From the NCBI GenBank assembly GCA_946480055.1, contig CAMLID010000018.1, positions 1-58,468 on the forward strand: a stretch of 58,468 bases of DNA, given 5' to 3'. Below, piece after piece: positions 20,144 through 28,060 of the stretch. The stretch is from an uncultured Lysobacter sp. GTDB taxonomy: Bacteria; Pseudomonadota; Gammaproteobacteria; Xanthomonadales; Xanthomonadaceae. Position numbers and translations under genes: made by a program. Below the pieces are notes generated by a model. That model was given only the letters and a program-made list of their open reading frames with translations, had not been told where the DNA came from and did not search any database. How positions within the stretch are numbered: the stretch's first letter is position 1; each line of letters begins with the position of its first letter.

Positions 20144-21586
20144 ATGCATCTGGAGCTAGACGGACGCGGCCCGCTGCAAGGCCAACTGGTGCGCGCGCTC
20201 AAGGACGCCGTGCTGTCGGGGCGCGTCGCCCAGGGCGTGCGCTTTCCGCCCACGCGCGCGCTCGCGCAACAGTTGGAGGTGTCGCGCAACACCGTGCTGG
20301 CGGCGTACGAGCAGCTGCGCGCCGAAGGTTTCATGCAGGGGCGGATCGGTTCGGGCAGTTACGTCGCCACGCCGATCACTCCGGCCGCGCCGGCGGCCCG
20401 GCCGGCCGAACGCGGCCTGGCCCAGACCGAGTACATCCGCCGCCTGCGCGCCTGCCACGATCACGCGCGCATGCCCGGGCGCCGCGTCGAGGGCGCGCGC
20501 TACAGCTTCCAGTACGGCGTGCCGTTCACCAATCCGCTGCTGACTTCGGCCTGGTCGCGCGCGCTGGCGCACTCGGCGCTGTATACGCCGCCGACCTATC
20601 CGACCGCGCACGGCAACCCGGCCCTGCGCGCCGCGGCTAGCGAATACATCGCGCACCGGCGCGGTGTGATCTGCTCGCCCGAGGACGTGATCATCGTCGC
20701 CGGTACGCAGCAGGCGATCAGTCTGACCGCACGCGTGCTGCTCGATCCGGGCGATGCTGCGGTGATCGAGGAGCCGCAATACTTCGCCACGCGCGAGGCG
20801 CTGCACACCCACGGCGCGCGCCTGGTCCCGGTCGCGATCGATCGCGAAGGCCTGCGCACCGACGATCTGCCCGGCGAACCGCCGCGACTGATCTGCGTGA
20901 CCCCCTCGCATCAGTTCCCGACCGGCGCGCTGATGTCGCTGCCGCGACGGCTGGCTTTGCTGGACTACGCCCGCCGCCACGACTGCTGGATCTTCGAGGA
21001 CGACTACGACGGCGAATTCCGCTACGACGCGCAACCGCACGCGGCGCTGCGCTCGCTCGACGAATCCGGGCGGGTGGTCTACGTCGGCAGCTTCTCCAAG
21101 GTGCTGTTTCCGTCGTTGCGGCTGGGCTACATCGTGGTGCCGCCGAGCCTGCGCGACGATTTCATCGCGGCCAAATGGGTCGACGATTTCGGATCGCCCG
21201 GGATCGAGCAGGCGGCGTTGGCGCAGTTCATGGCCGACGGCAGTTTCGAGCGCCACCTGCGCCGCACCGGCAAGACCTTGAAGCAGCGACGCACGGCTTT
21301 GCTCGACGGCTTGCGCGCGCATTGCGGCGAGCACATCGAGATCGAGGATTCGCATGCGGGCATGCACTTGCTGGTGTGGCTGCGCGGGCGCGACGCGGCC
21401 CAGGGCGAGGCTTTGATCGCGCATGCGGCGACGCGTGCGCTGGGCTTGTACTCGATCGCGCCGTATTACCTGCATGCGCCGGATCGTGCCGGCCTGCTGA
21501 TGGGGTTCGGGGCGATGTCGGTGGCGGAGATCGGCGAGGCGGCCAAGTTGTTTGGGGAGTGTTTGAGGGAGACGGCGGTGGGGTGA
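20144..21586 (+). CDS. MocR/PdxR-type GntR regulator with aminotransferase domain
   Basis: 480 residues. An N-terminal winged helix (PLQGQLVRALKDAVLSGRVA; PTRALAQQLEVSRNTVLAAY) is fused to a fold-type-I aminotransferase domain. The PLP lysine is in YVGSFSKVLFPSLRLGYIV, and FEDDYDGEFRYD holds the cofactor-binding Asp. Such proteins usually act as PLP-sensing regulators rather than enzymes. It is divergent from the TonB receptor gene, with which it shares a 245-base upstream region that contains ATTGGT at 20050 and 20087 and CCAAT at 20128. Confidence 0.93.
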   Translation: MHLELDGRGPLQGQLVRALKDAVLSGRVAQGVRFPPTRALAQQLEVSRNTVLAAYEQLRAEGFMQGRIGSGSYVATPITPAAPAARPAERGLAQTEYIRRLRACHDHARMPGRRVEGARYSFQYGVPFTNPLLTSAWSRALAHSALYTPPTYPTAHGNPALRAAASEYIAHRRGVICSPEDVIIVAGTQQAISLTARVLLDPGDAAVIEEPQYFATREALHTHGARLVPVAIDREGLRTDDLPGEPPRLICVTPSHQFPTGALMSLPRRLALLDYARRHDCWIFEDDYDGEFRYDAQPHAALRSLDESGRVVYVGSFSKVLFPSLRLGYIVVPPSLRDDFIAAKWVDDFGSPGIEQAALAQFMADGSFERHLRRTGKTLKQRRTALLDGLRAHCGEHIEIEDSHAGMHLLVWLRGRDAAQGEALIAHAATRALGLYSIAPYYLHAPDRAGLLMGFGAMSVAEIGEAAKLFGECLRETAVG

Positions 21587-21626
21587 GGGGGGCGGCACTT
21601 TGCGGTTGCGTCTACTTCGCTCGCCT

Positions 21627-21936
21627 TGGGGTAGGAGCGGCGTAAGCCGCGACCGCGAACTTCGCTTGCCGGGAGGTTTCGTTTTGAGTCCGTCTCCTGC
21701 CTTCTGTGGGAGCGGCGTGAGCCGCGATCGTCAGCCCCGCGGTTGCGCCTGATTCGCTCTCGCCTTGGGGTAGGAGCGGCGTAAGCCGCGACCGCGAACT
21801 TAGCGTGCGGACGGAGGTTCCGCTTCAGGTCTGCCTCTGCCTTCTGTGGGAGCGGCGTAAGCCGCGATTGTCGACCCCTCCGCCGCGCCTGCTTCGGTCG
21901 CTTTGGGGTAGGAGCGGCGTGAGCCGCGACCGCGAG
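21627..21936 (+). repeat. Array of five dispersed-repeat units
   Basis: Five direct copies of a 25-35-base unit whose core AGCGGCGTRAGCCGC is self-complementary. Copies begin at 21627, 21701, 21763, 21841 and 21901. Two forms alternate: one led by TTGGGGTAGG and followed by GACCGCGA, the other led by TTCTGTGGG and followed by GATYGTC. The same units occur singly or as inverted pairs at eight other places in the window. No protein-coding frame fits the array. Confidence 0.85.
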
Positions 21937-21959
21937 CTCAGGGGTTCTGCGTTGGCTTC

Positions 21960-22110
21960 GCTTCTTAAGTCAAAGGCTTCCGCCCGCTGCGCGCGCGGGT
22001 CACTTTCTCTTGCTGGCCCAAGAGTCCGCCTGGATTCCCTTCGGTCAAAAGTAACCAAAGAGAAGGGCTTGTCTAGACAAGCCTCCCCTGCGAGCTCCTA
22101 GCTTGCGCGG
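21960..22110. repeat. Intergenic repeat-like block with TTCTCTT/AAGAGAA arms
   Basis: Non-coding block containing GGGTCACTTTCTCTTG, CCAAGAG, then AAAGTAACCAAAGAGAA and CTTGTCTAGACAAG (14-base perfect palindrome at 22070-22083). It looks like a mobile or dispersed intergenic element, but only one copy is present here, so this rests on its symmetry and my recollection of similar blocks in related genomes. Confidence 0.35.
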
Positions 22111-22230
22111 GGATTTTTCGACGGGACATCCTTATCGCTTCGAAAAACGCCGCGCATCCTGCGCGCCGCCCTTCGGGATCTACGGTTGTTCGTCGTGGTG
22201 CGGCTCAATGGATTCCAATGCCGCAGCAAC

Positions 22231-22278
22231 GGCAACGGCAACGGCAATGGCAATGGCAACGGCAACGGCAATGGCAAT
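22231..22278 (+). repeat. Hexanucleotide tandem repeat GGCAAY
   Basis: Eight in-register units in the order C, C, T, T, C, C, T, T at the last base (GGCAAC twice, GGCAAT twice, then the same again), i.e. a 24-base superunit repeated twice. It would read Ala-Thr/Ala-Met in one frame, but no credible gene surrounds it. Confidence 0.85.
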
Positions 22279-22405
22279 GGCTGCTACCGCTGCCAAGGAG
22301 GTTCGTAGGATGTGGTGAGCCGCAGGCGAACCGCATCGCGGTGCCACGTGATTCCTGATCGCTATTCGCCTCGGGCCGCGCCCAGGCGCATGCCGCGCAC
22401 CGGCC

Positions 22406-22849
22406 TCAGCGCGAAGCCACCGCCGCAACCACGACACCTGCCGTCATCCAGGCCCAGTCGGTGGGGCTGTTGGCGAGTTGGGTCAGCAGCCAGGCGTGGT
22501 GCGGGCCGAGTTTGAACAGCGAGTCCAGCATGCCCACGCCCAGCGACAGGCCGATCTGGGTCGCGGCGATGCTCCAGCTGTACATGGCCACGATCGCGAC
22601 GGTGCCGAAGACGCCGAGCAGGGCGCGGCGAGGGCCCCGGCGCCAGCCGCCCAGGCGCAGCATCCAGGCCAGGTCGAGGGCGCCGATCACCGTCATCCAG
22701 CTGTTCTGGCGGCCGCTGTACAGGCTCAACAGCAGCCACACCGCGACGAAACCCAGGGTGCCGAGCAGGAACAGCGACCAGGCCAGCGAACGCGACACCA
22801 GCGACCTCGATTCAGGTGCGGCAGGGGCGGGCTGGGCGGGTGCGATCAT
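22406..22849 (-). CDS. Hypothetical integral membrane protein
   Basis: 147 residues with four hydrophobic segments (SLAWSLFLLGTLGFVAVWLLL, a segment near WMTVIGALDLAWMLRLG, LLGVFGTVAIVAMYSWSIAA, and the C-terminal WAWMTAGVVVAAVAS). The N-terminus is Pro/Ala-rich. The family is not recognised. The frame is open further upstream, but MIAPAQPAPA is the best start before the first helix. Confidence 0.65.
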   Translation of the reverse strand: MIAPAQPAPAAPESRSLVSRSLAWSLFLLGTLGFVAVWLLLSLYSGRQNSWMTVIGALDLAWMLRLGGWRRGPRRALLGVFGTVAIVAMYSWSIAATQIGLSLGVGMLDSLFKLGPHHAWLLTQLANSPTDWAWMTAGVVVAAVASR

Positions 22850-23078
22850 CTGGGGCTCGGGTGGCGGGGGAATCCAGCCGCACAGCATAGCCGGCCGCGT
22901 GCCCGCGGGCAGTGCCTGAAGTCGGCCTGTCGCCAGGGGAGGCCGGCACGGCGCCTCGCCCATGCCGGTTTGACGACGCCCCGGCGACGCTGCGATCCAC
23001 CCCCGGGCCCGGGCCCGACGCAGCCCCCTGATAGACTGCGCGCCTTGTGCGCAAGCGCGGCACCCCAATCTTTCACGC

Positions 23079-23630
23079 ATGTACTCCCGTAGCAGCGAAC
23101 CCGTCCGTTTCGAGCGCGATTGCGCCGTCGTCCTTGTGCCGCAGGGCGAACAGGTGACCCTGCCCGCCGGCAGCGTCGGCTACATCACCCAGGCCCTGGG
23201 CGGCAGCTATACCGTGTTCGTCGAAGGCAATCTGTTCCGGATCTCGGGCAAGGACGCCGACGCCATCGGCAAGGAACCGCCGGAACCACTGGAACTGCCC
23301 GCGGGCGCCGACGACGAGGCGGTCGAGCAATTGGTGTGGAAGCAGCTGCGCACCTGTTTCGATCCGGAAATCCCGATCAACGTGGTCGACCTGGGCTTGG
23401 TCTACGAAGCCCTGATCAAGCCCCGCGACGACGGCCAGCGCACAGTCGAAGTGCGCATGACCCTGACCGCGCCGGCCTGCGGCATGGGCGACATCCTGGT
23501 CGACGATGTCCGCAGCAAGCTGGAAATGATTCCGACCGTGGCCGAGGCCGACGTCGAGCTGGTGTTCGACCCGCCGTGGGGCCGCCACATGATGTCCGAG
23601 GCCGCGCGCCTGGAAACCGGCATGTTCTGA
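23079..23630 (+). CDS. sufT: Putative Fe-S cluster assembly protein SufT
   Basis: 183 residues. The C-terminal 110 residues form a MIP18/DUF59 domain with DPEIPINVVDLGLVYE and MTLTAPACGMGDILVDDV, which contains the conserved Cys. The N-terminal part (VPQGEQVTLPAGSVGYITQA) is the extra beta-domain specific to SufT. It supports maturation of Fe-S proteins in the cytoplasm. It stands alone here, away from any suf operon. Confidence 0.92.
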   Translation: MYSRSSEPVRFERDCAVVLVPQGEQVTLPAGSVGYITQALGGSYTVFVEGNLFRISGKDADAIGKEPPEPLELPAGADDEAVEQLVWKQLRTCFDPEIPINVVDLGLVYEALIKPRDDGQRTVEVRMTLTAPACGMGDILVDDVRSKLEMIPTVAEADVELVFDPPWGRHMMSEAARLETGMF

Positions 23631-24185
23631 AGCGCCGCCGGCGCGGCCGCAGCCGCGGCCCCGGACGGTTGCGCATGCGTATATTTCCGTATGCGCCAAA
23701 TTTATCCTATTGTGAAAAATGCAAGCCGGGTTCACGGTTCGTACCCGTGTGAACCGTTTTCAGCGCATGGACGCGCCCTGCGTGCCTACCAGGTTGTTGA
23801 TGCGACCGATGCAGGGGATCGGCCGTACACGCCGTTCGGCTTTTCGCGTCTTCGACGCAACGCAAGCAGGCCAGGACGGTTACCTGCCGCGGACCGCGGC
23901 ATCACTCGCGTTACAAATCGGGGCTGCAAGAACGGTCGGTGCTGGGGAGGCGCTGTCGGCATCCGCCTGGGAAGAGGCGAGGGGCCGCGGAGCGCTGCTG
24001 CGTTCGCTGCGATGCCGGTGGTCCGCCTCGATGCGGCGCGCCGGCCTGGGTGGAGCGGGACGCCGCTCCTCGTGCACGCGTCGACGCCGCATTCGTCGCT
24101 ACCGCGCAGGGCCCGCTCACGCTTAATGAGATGTGGATGGCGCGCCCGGTCTGGTCCAGTACCCAGGCCTCCGGCTGGGGCAGCT
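23631..24185. other. Intergenic region, no gene seen
   Basis: Between sufT and a P-domain remnant. An AT-richer patch (about 23675-23720) with inverted GCGCAT / ATGCGC and a hairpin GGTTCAC / GTGAACC at 23731-23757 suggests regulatory or structural sequence. The open frames here are GC-driven and give Arg/Pro/Ala-rich nonsense. Confidence 0.4.
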
Positions 24186-24379
24186 GCGTGGATCTGATCG
24201 CGCCGGACGGTACGGTCTACAACCTCCATAACCGTTCCGGCGGCAGCGCCGACAACGTCAGCGGCACCTTTGGCAAGAATCTGTCGACCGAGGCGCTCAA
24301 CGGTACCTGGAGGCTGCGTGCCGCCGATCGCACCATTTTGGATGTCGGCCGCATCGACACCTGGAGCATCACCTTCTGA
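24186..24379 (+). pseudogene. P-domain remnant, left edge of peptidase cluster
   Basis: The last about 64 residues of a proprotein convertase P domain ([45 protein letters not shown]) without any peptidase upstream. It matches the tail of the subtilase at 24901 best, sharing AADR and IDTWSITF. The similarity continues past the stop codon into TGATCGCGGT and the following terminator. It is therefore a truncated duplicate of that gene's 3' end. Confidence 0.8.
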
Positions 24380-24451
24380 TCGCGGTCCCGTCCGGTACGC
24401 GCCTGCCTCCGAGCCTGTGCCGGGAGTGCGTGCCGGATTCCACGACAGCTG

Positions 24452-24485
24452 ATGAGAAACCCCGGCTTCGGCCGGGGTTTCTCAT
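24452..24485 (+). terminator. Terminator after the left P-domain remnant
   Basis: Perfect 15-bp stem ending in CCCCGGC-TTCG-GCCGGGG; same core as the terminator of the subtilase gene at 27018, in keeping with a duplicated 3' segment. Confidence 0.8.
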
Positions 24486-24886
24486 ATGGGGGCGGTGGGT
24501 CGACCGCGTGCCGCGCAGTGCCGAGCCGTTCGCGCGGCGACAGCGAGCGCTTGCCGCGGCGCCCGGGTCGGGCCCGATGCGTCGACCGTCGCATCGGACC
24601 CGGTGGCGCAGATTAGGGGCGGCCTTGCGGCCGAGACAGGGATTTTTCGCCAGACGGCAAACGCGGCCGTATGGGAGAAGTGGGATGCATGCCACAAAAA
24701 TATGGGCCTGATGAGGGAGTTGGCGGATTGTTAGGGCCTCAGTGGGCTCCTTAGCGTGGATGGCGTGCGGCGAGGTGCTGCACGAAACGTGTCGTCCCGA
24801 CCCTTGCCGCAACGCAGCAACGCATGCGGAGCGCCTGGCAGCGGGACGATCTCAGCCGCGGTCCTGCGGCGTATTCGATTCCATCT

Positions 24887-24897
24887 CGGGGGTTTCA
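24887..24897 (+). promoter_or_regulatory. Conserved leader element before subtilase 1
   Basis: CGGGGGTTTCA, 4 bases before the ATG at 24901. The same 11 bases precede the second subtilase start at 28061 (28047-28057), and homology extends upstream (GCGGC...TATTC...CCA). It replaces a classical purine-rich ribosome site. Confidence 0.5.
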
Positions 24898-24900
24898 AGG

Positions 24901-26949
24901 ATGTCCATTTCCAATCACGGCCGCGTTCGCGTCCACGCACTGGCTGCGGCCACCGCCGTCGCGCTGACCACCTTGTGCGCCGCGCCGGCTTTCGCCGGTC
25001 GCATGAGCGTGTCCGGCCTGCAGGCCGAAGGCAGCTACGACCAGTTCATCGTGAAATACAAGGACGCGGCGGCCGAGCGCAGCAGCGCGAGCGCGTTGCA
25101 GTCTTCGCTCAGCGGCGCCGCGCGCGCGCTGCCGGCGGTGTCCGGCAAGCACCTGGGCCTGAAGCAGCTGCGCCGCATGGCGCTGGGCGCGGACGTGGTG
25201 CGCAGCGACCGCAAGCTCAATCGCACTGAAGCCGAATCGCTGATGCGCCAGATCGCATCCGATCCCAACGTCGAATACGTCGAACCCGATCTGATCATGC
25301 AGGCCCTGGCGACGCCCAACGACCCGCGCTACAACGAGCAGTGGCACTACGCCACCAGCGCGGTCGGCGCCAATGTGTCCAGCGCCTGGGACACCTCCAC
25401 CGGCACCGGTGTGGTCGTTGCGGTCATCGACAGCGGCCGTCTGGCCCATAACGATCTGGACGCCAACACCCTGACGGGCTACGACTTCGTGACCTCGACC
25501 GGCAGCGGTAACGGCGGTTCCGGCGACGGCAACGGCCGCGACGCGGATCCGACCGACGCCTCCAACGTCAAGCACGGCACCCACGTGGCCGGCACCATCG
25601 CCGCGGTCACCAACAACAGCGTCGGCGTCGCAGGCGTGGCCTACAACGCCAAGGTCGTGCATGCGCGCGTGCTCGGCAACGGCGGCTACGGTTCGACCTC
25701 GGACATCGTCGACGCGATCACCTGGACGTCGGGCGGCACCGTCAGCGGCGTGCCGGCCAACGCCAATCCGGCCGAGGTCATCAACCTCTCGCTGGGCGGC
25801 ACCGGCGCCTGCGGCCTGAGCTACCAGAACGCGATCACCGCCGCGATCAACCGCGGCACCACCGTGGTCATCGCCTCGGGCAACAGCAACAACGACGTGT
25901 CGAATTTCTCGCCGGCCAACTGCCCGGGTGCGATCTCGGTCGCCTCCAGCGACATCAACGGCAATCGCGCGTGGTACTCGAACTACGGCGCCACCATCGA
26001 CATCACCGCGCCCGGCGGCGAAACCTGCTCGCCGCTGGTCGAGTTCCTGGCGCTGGGCGAGTCCACCTCGGGCAAGTGCGCGCAGACCCACACCGCCAAC
26101 GGTATCCTTTCGACCTACGACGCCAACGGTTATTTCTTCAACCAGGGCACCTCGATGGCCGCGCCGCACGTGGCCGGCATCGTCGCCCTGATGCAGGCGG
26201 CGGCGCCGTCGCCGAAGACCCCGGCGGAAATCCAGACCATCCTGGCCAACACCGCGCGTCCGATCACGGCCGCCAAGTGTCCGGGCGGCTGCGGTCCGGG
26301 CCTGGTCGATGCGGCCGCGGCCGTGTTGGCCGCGCAGGGCGGTACCGGCAACGCGGCACCGGTGGCCAACTTCAGCTCCTCGGCCAGCGGCTTGACGGTG
26401 GCGTTCACCGACTCTTCCACCGACAGCGACGGCAGCATCGTCTCGCGCAGCTGGAACTTCGGCGACAGCACCACCTCGACCGCGACCAATCCGAGCAAGA
26501 CCTACTCGGCCGCCGGCACCTACACGGTGACGCTGACGGTGACCGACGACGACGGCGCGACCCACACCAAGACCGCCTCGGTCACGGTCGGCACCAGCGG
26601 CGTGCAGACCTACACCAACGGCACCGACGTCAGCATTCCCGACAACAACGCGATCGGTGTGAGCAGCTCGATCGTGGTCTCGGGCCGCACCGGCAACGCC
26701 CCGGCCAACGCCTCGATCTCGGTCAACATCATCCATCCGTACAAGGGCGACCTGATCGTCGACCTGATCGCGCCGGACGGTTCGGTCTACAACATCCACA
26801 ACCGTTCCGGCGGCAGCGCCGACAACGTCACCGGTACCTTCAGCAAGAACCTGTCGACCGAAGCGCTTAACGGCACCTGGAAGCTGCGTGCCGCCGATCG
26901 CGCCGGCCAGGACGTCGGCTACATCGACACCTGGAGCATCACGTTCTGA
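24901..26949 (+). CDS. Secreted subtilisin-like protease 1 (S8) with PKD and P domains
   Basis: 682 residues. Signal peptide to about residue 32 (AAPAFA-GR), I9-type propeptide (YDQFIVKYKDAAAE to NVEYVEPDL, about 45-135), S8 catalytic domain with Asp177 (VIDSGR), His225 (HGTHVAGTIAA) and Ser418 (GTSMAAPHVAG), PKD domain about 485-568 ([20 protein letters not shown]) and a C-terminal P domain 569-682 ending IDTWSITF. It should be an extracellular endopeptidase. The start at 24901 is chosen because the signal peptide begins there; the frame is open 53 residues further upstream. It has its own terminator. Confidence 0.95.
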   Translation: MSISNHGRVRVHALAAATAVALTTLCAAPAFAGRMSVSGLQAEGSYDQFIVKYKDAAAERSSASALQSSLSGAARALPAVSGKHLGLKQLRRMALGADVVRSDRKLNRTEAESLMRQIASDPNVEYVEPDLIMQALATPNDPRYNEQWHYATSAVGANVSSAWDTSTGTGVVVAVIDSGRLAHNDLDANTLTGYDFVTSTGSGNGGSGDGNGRDADPTDASNVKHGTHVAGTIAAVTNNSVGVAGVAYNAKVVHARVLGNGGYGSTSDIVDAITWTSGGTVSGVPANANPAEVINLSLGGTGACGLSYQNAITAAINRGTTVVIASGNSNNDVSNFSPANCPGAISVASSDINGNRAWYSNYGATIDITAPGGETCSPLVEFLALGESTSGKCAQTHTANGILSTYDANGYFFNQGTSMAAPHVAGIVALMQAAAPSPKTPAEIQTILANTARPITAAKCPGGCGPGLVDAAAAVLAAQGGTGNAAPVANFSSSASGLTVAFTDSSTDSDGSIVSRSWNFGDSTTSTATNPSKTYSAAGTYTVTLTVTDDDGATHTKTASVTVGTSGVQTYTNGTDVSIPDNNAIGVSSSIVVSGRTGNAPANASISVNIIHPYKGDLIVDLIAPDGSVYNIHNRSGGSADNVTGTFSKNLSTEALNGTWKLRAADRAGQDVGYIDTWSITF

Positions 26950-27017
26950 TCGCGGTGCCGTCCGGCACACGCAGCGCACGCGTTACGTGCGCCGGACCTT
27001 GGATGCAGCAACTTCGG

Positions 27018-27043
27018 ACCCCGGCTTCGGCCGGGGTTCTTTT
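27018..27043 (+). terminator. Terminator after subtilase 1
   Basis: ACCCCGGC-TTCG-GCCGGGGT stem followed by TCTTTT. Confidence 0.85.
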
Positions 27044-27154
27044 CGATTCAGACTGGCGCGCGTAGCTTTCGTACCAGACGCAACCCCATCGGCGCCGTCC
27101 GCGCGTTGATAACGGAGCACCGATGAAATCACCGACCAAACAGGAGTCGTCACC

Positions 27155-27577
27155 ATGGCCTCGCACTTCCGCCGTTTCCTGCTCTCGACCGCCGCGGCGG
27201 TCCTGTCGCTGGGCATGACCGCCTGCATGGCCGCCGGTCCGACCCAGGTGGGCGAACTGCAGGGCGACGGCCCGTACCAGCAGTTCATCGTCAAATACCG
27301 CGACGGCAGCGCGCCGGCCAGCCAGGAAGCCAGCGTCAAGGCCCGGTTGGACCGCACCGCCGGCAGCAGCGGCCTGAAGAGCGGCGCCCGCGCGGTCCGT
27401 CTGGAACACAAGCTGCGGCTGTCGGTCGCCGCCGACGTGTTCCGCGCCGACCGCCCGTTGAGCAAGGCGGAGGCGCAGAAGCTGATGCAGGCCTTCGCCG
27501 CCGATCCGGACGTCGAGTACATCGAGATCGACGGCATCGTGACCACCATGCCGGTGGGCATCGGCGAGATTCGCTAA
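27155..27577 (+). CDS. Free-standing I9 propeptide / inhibitor-like exported protein
   Basis: 140 residues: an export signal with a possible lipoprotein cysteine (SLGMTAC), then an I9-type propeptide domain (YQQFIVKYRDGSAPASQEA, DVFRADRPLSKAEAQKLM, DPDVEYIEID) closely resembling the propeptides of the subtilases on either side. It stops where their catalytic domains would begin, with a normal TAA and an AGGAG ribosome site 8 bases before the ATG. It may act in trans as inhibitor or folding helper for the neighbouring proteases, or be the remnant of a third subtilase. The intact frame and own ribosome site favour a functional gene. Confidence 0.8.
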   Translation: MASHFRRFLLSTAAAVLSLGMTACMAAGPTQVGELQGDGPYQQFIVKYRDGSAPASQEASVKARLDRTAGSSGLKSGARAVRLEHKLRLSVAADVFRADRPLSKAEAQKLMQAFAADPDVEYIEIDGIVTTMPVGIGEIR

Positions 27578-27732
27578 GTCCGCGCTGCGGCGTCGCCGCG
27601 CGTTGTTGTGGCGTCCCGGTGCCCAGGCACCGGGGCAGGGCGGCCATCCGGCCGCCGTCCCGGGCAGTCTCTATGGCTGCCGGCCCCCCGAAGTCGGGCA
27701 GGCGCTCCAGGCCGCTCGTGCGAGCCTGGGAT

Positions 27733-27766
27733 CTCCATTAAAAACGACCACTTAGCGTGGTTTTTC
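27733..27766 (+). terminator. Possible terminator after I9 gene
   Basis: ACCAC / GTGGT stem around TTAGC, flanked by an A-run and followed by TTTTTC. Two GC-rich hairpins also lie at 27615-27660. The stem is short, so this is tentative. Confidence 0.45.
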
Positions 27767-27843
27767 GCTGACCGAGCCGCAACTCCATGTTGCGATGCGG
27801 CATTTACCTGTGTCTATTTCACGTGAAGACGGCTAACGCAAGA

Positions 27844-27865
27844 ATTTGTGACGTTCATCACAAAT
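27844..27865. promoter_or_regulatory. CRP/Clp-type binding site upstream of subtilase 2
   Basis: TGTGA-CGTTCA-TCACA, the exact CRP consensus, with arms extended to a perfect 8-bp inverted repeat (ATTTGTGA / TCACAAAT). In xanthomonads the CRP homologue Clp activates extracellular enzyme genes (known for the family). A TTGACA hexamer lies downstream at 27941-27946 and could be the -35 box; the ATG is at 28061. Confidence 0.8.
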
Positions 27866-28060
27866 AACTATGCCGATTAGGTGGATTTCCTGGTTGCGAC
27901 CTGGGTGATAGGTCGACTAGCGTCACTTTGCGGACATATTTTGACACCGTCCGTACACAACCGTCTGAGCATCGGGTTGGGGCAAGTCCCCCGGCCGCGG
28001 AGGGCTGATGACGGTTTTTGCCGCATCCAGCGGCTTATTCCAGCTTCGGGGGTTTCATAG

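Noticed and set aside
21627..21936. Tandem units considered as a CRISPR array
   Set aside because: Units are palindromic, vary in sequence, and the spacing is irregular; no cas genes nearby and the same unit occurs alone elsewhere.
22103..22318. 71-residue open frame across the GGCAAY repeat
   Set aside because: Its Ala/Thr/Met runs come only from the hexanucleotide repeat; there is no ribosome site or recognisable domain.
23691..24197. 168-residue open frame before the P-domain remnant
   Set aside because: Arg/Pro/Ala-rich composition typical of GC-driven frames; no family resemblance, and it runs out of frame into the remnant.
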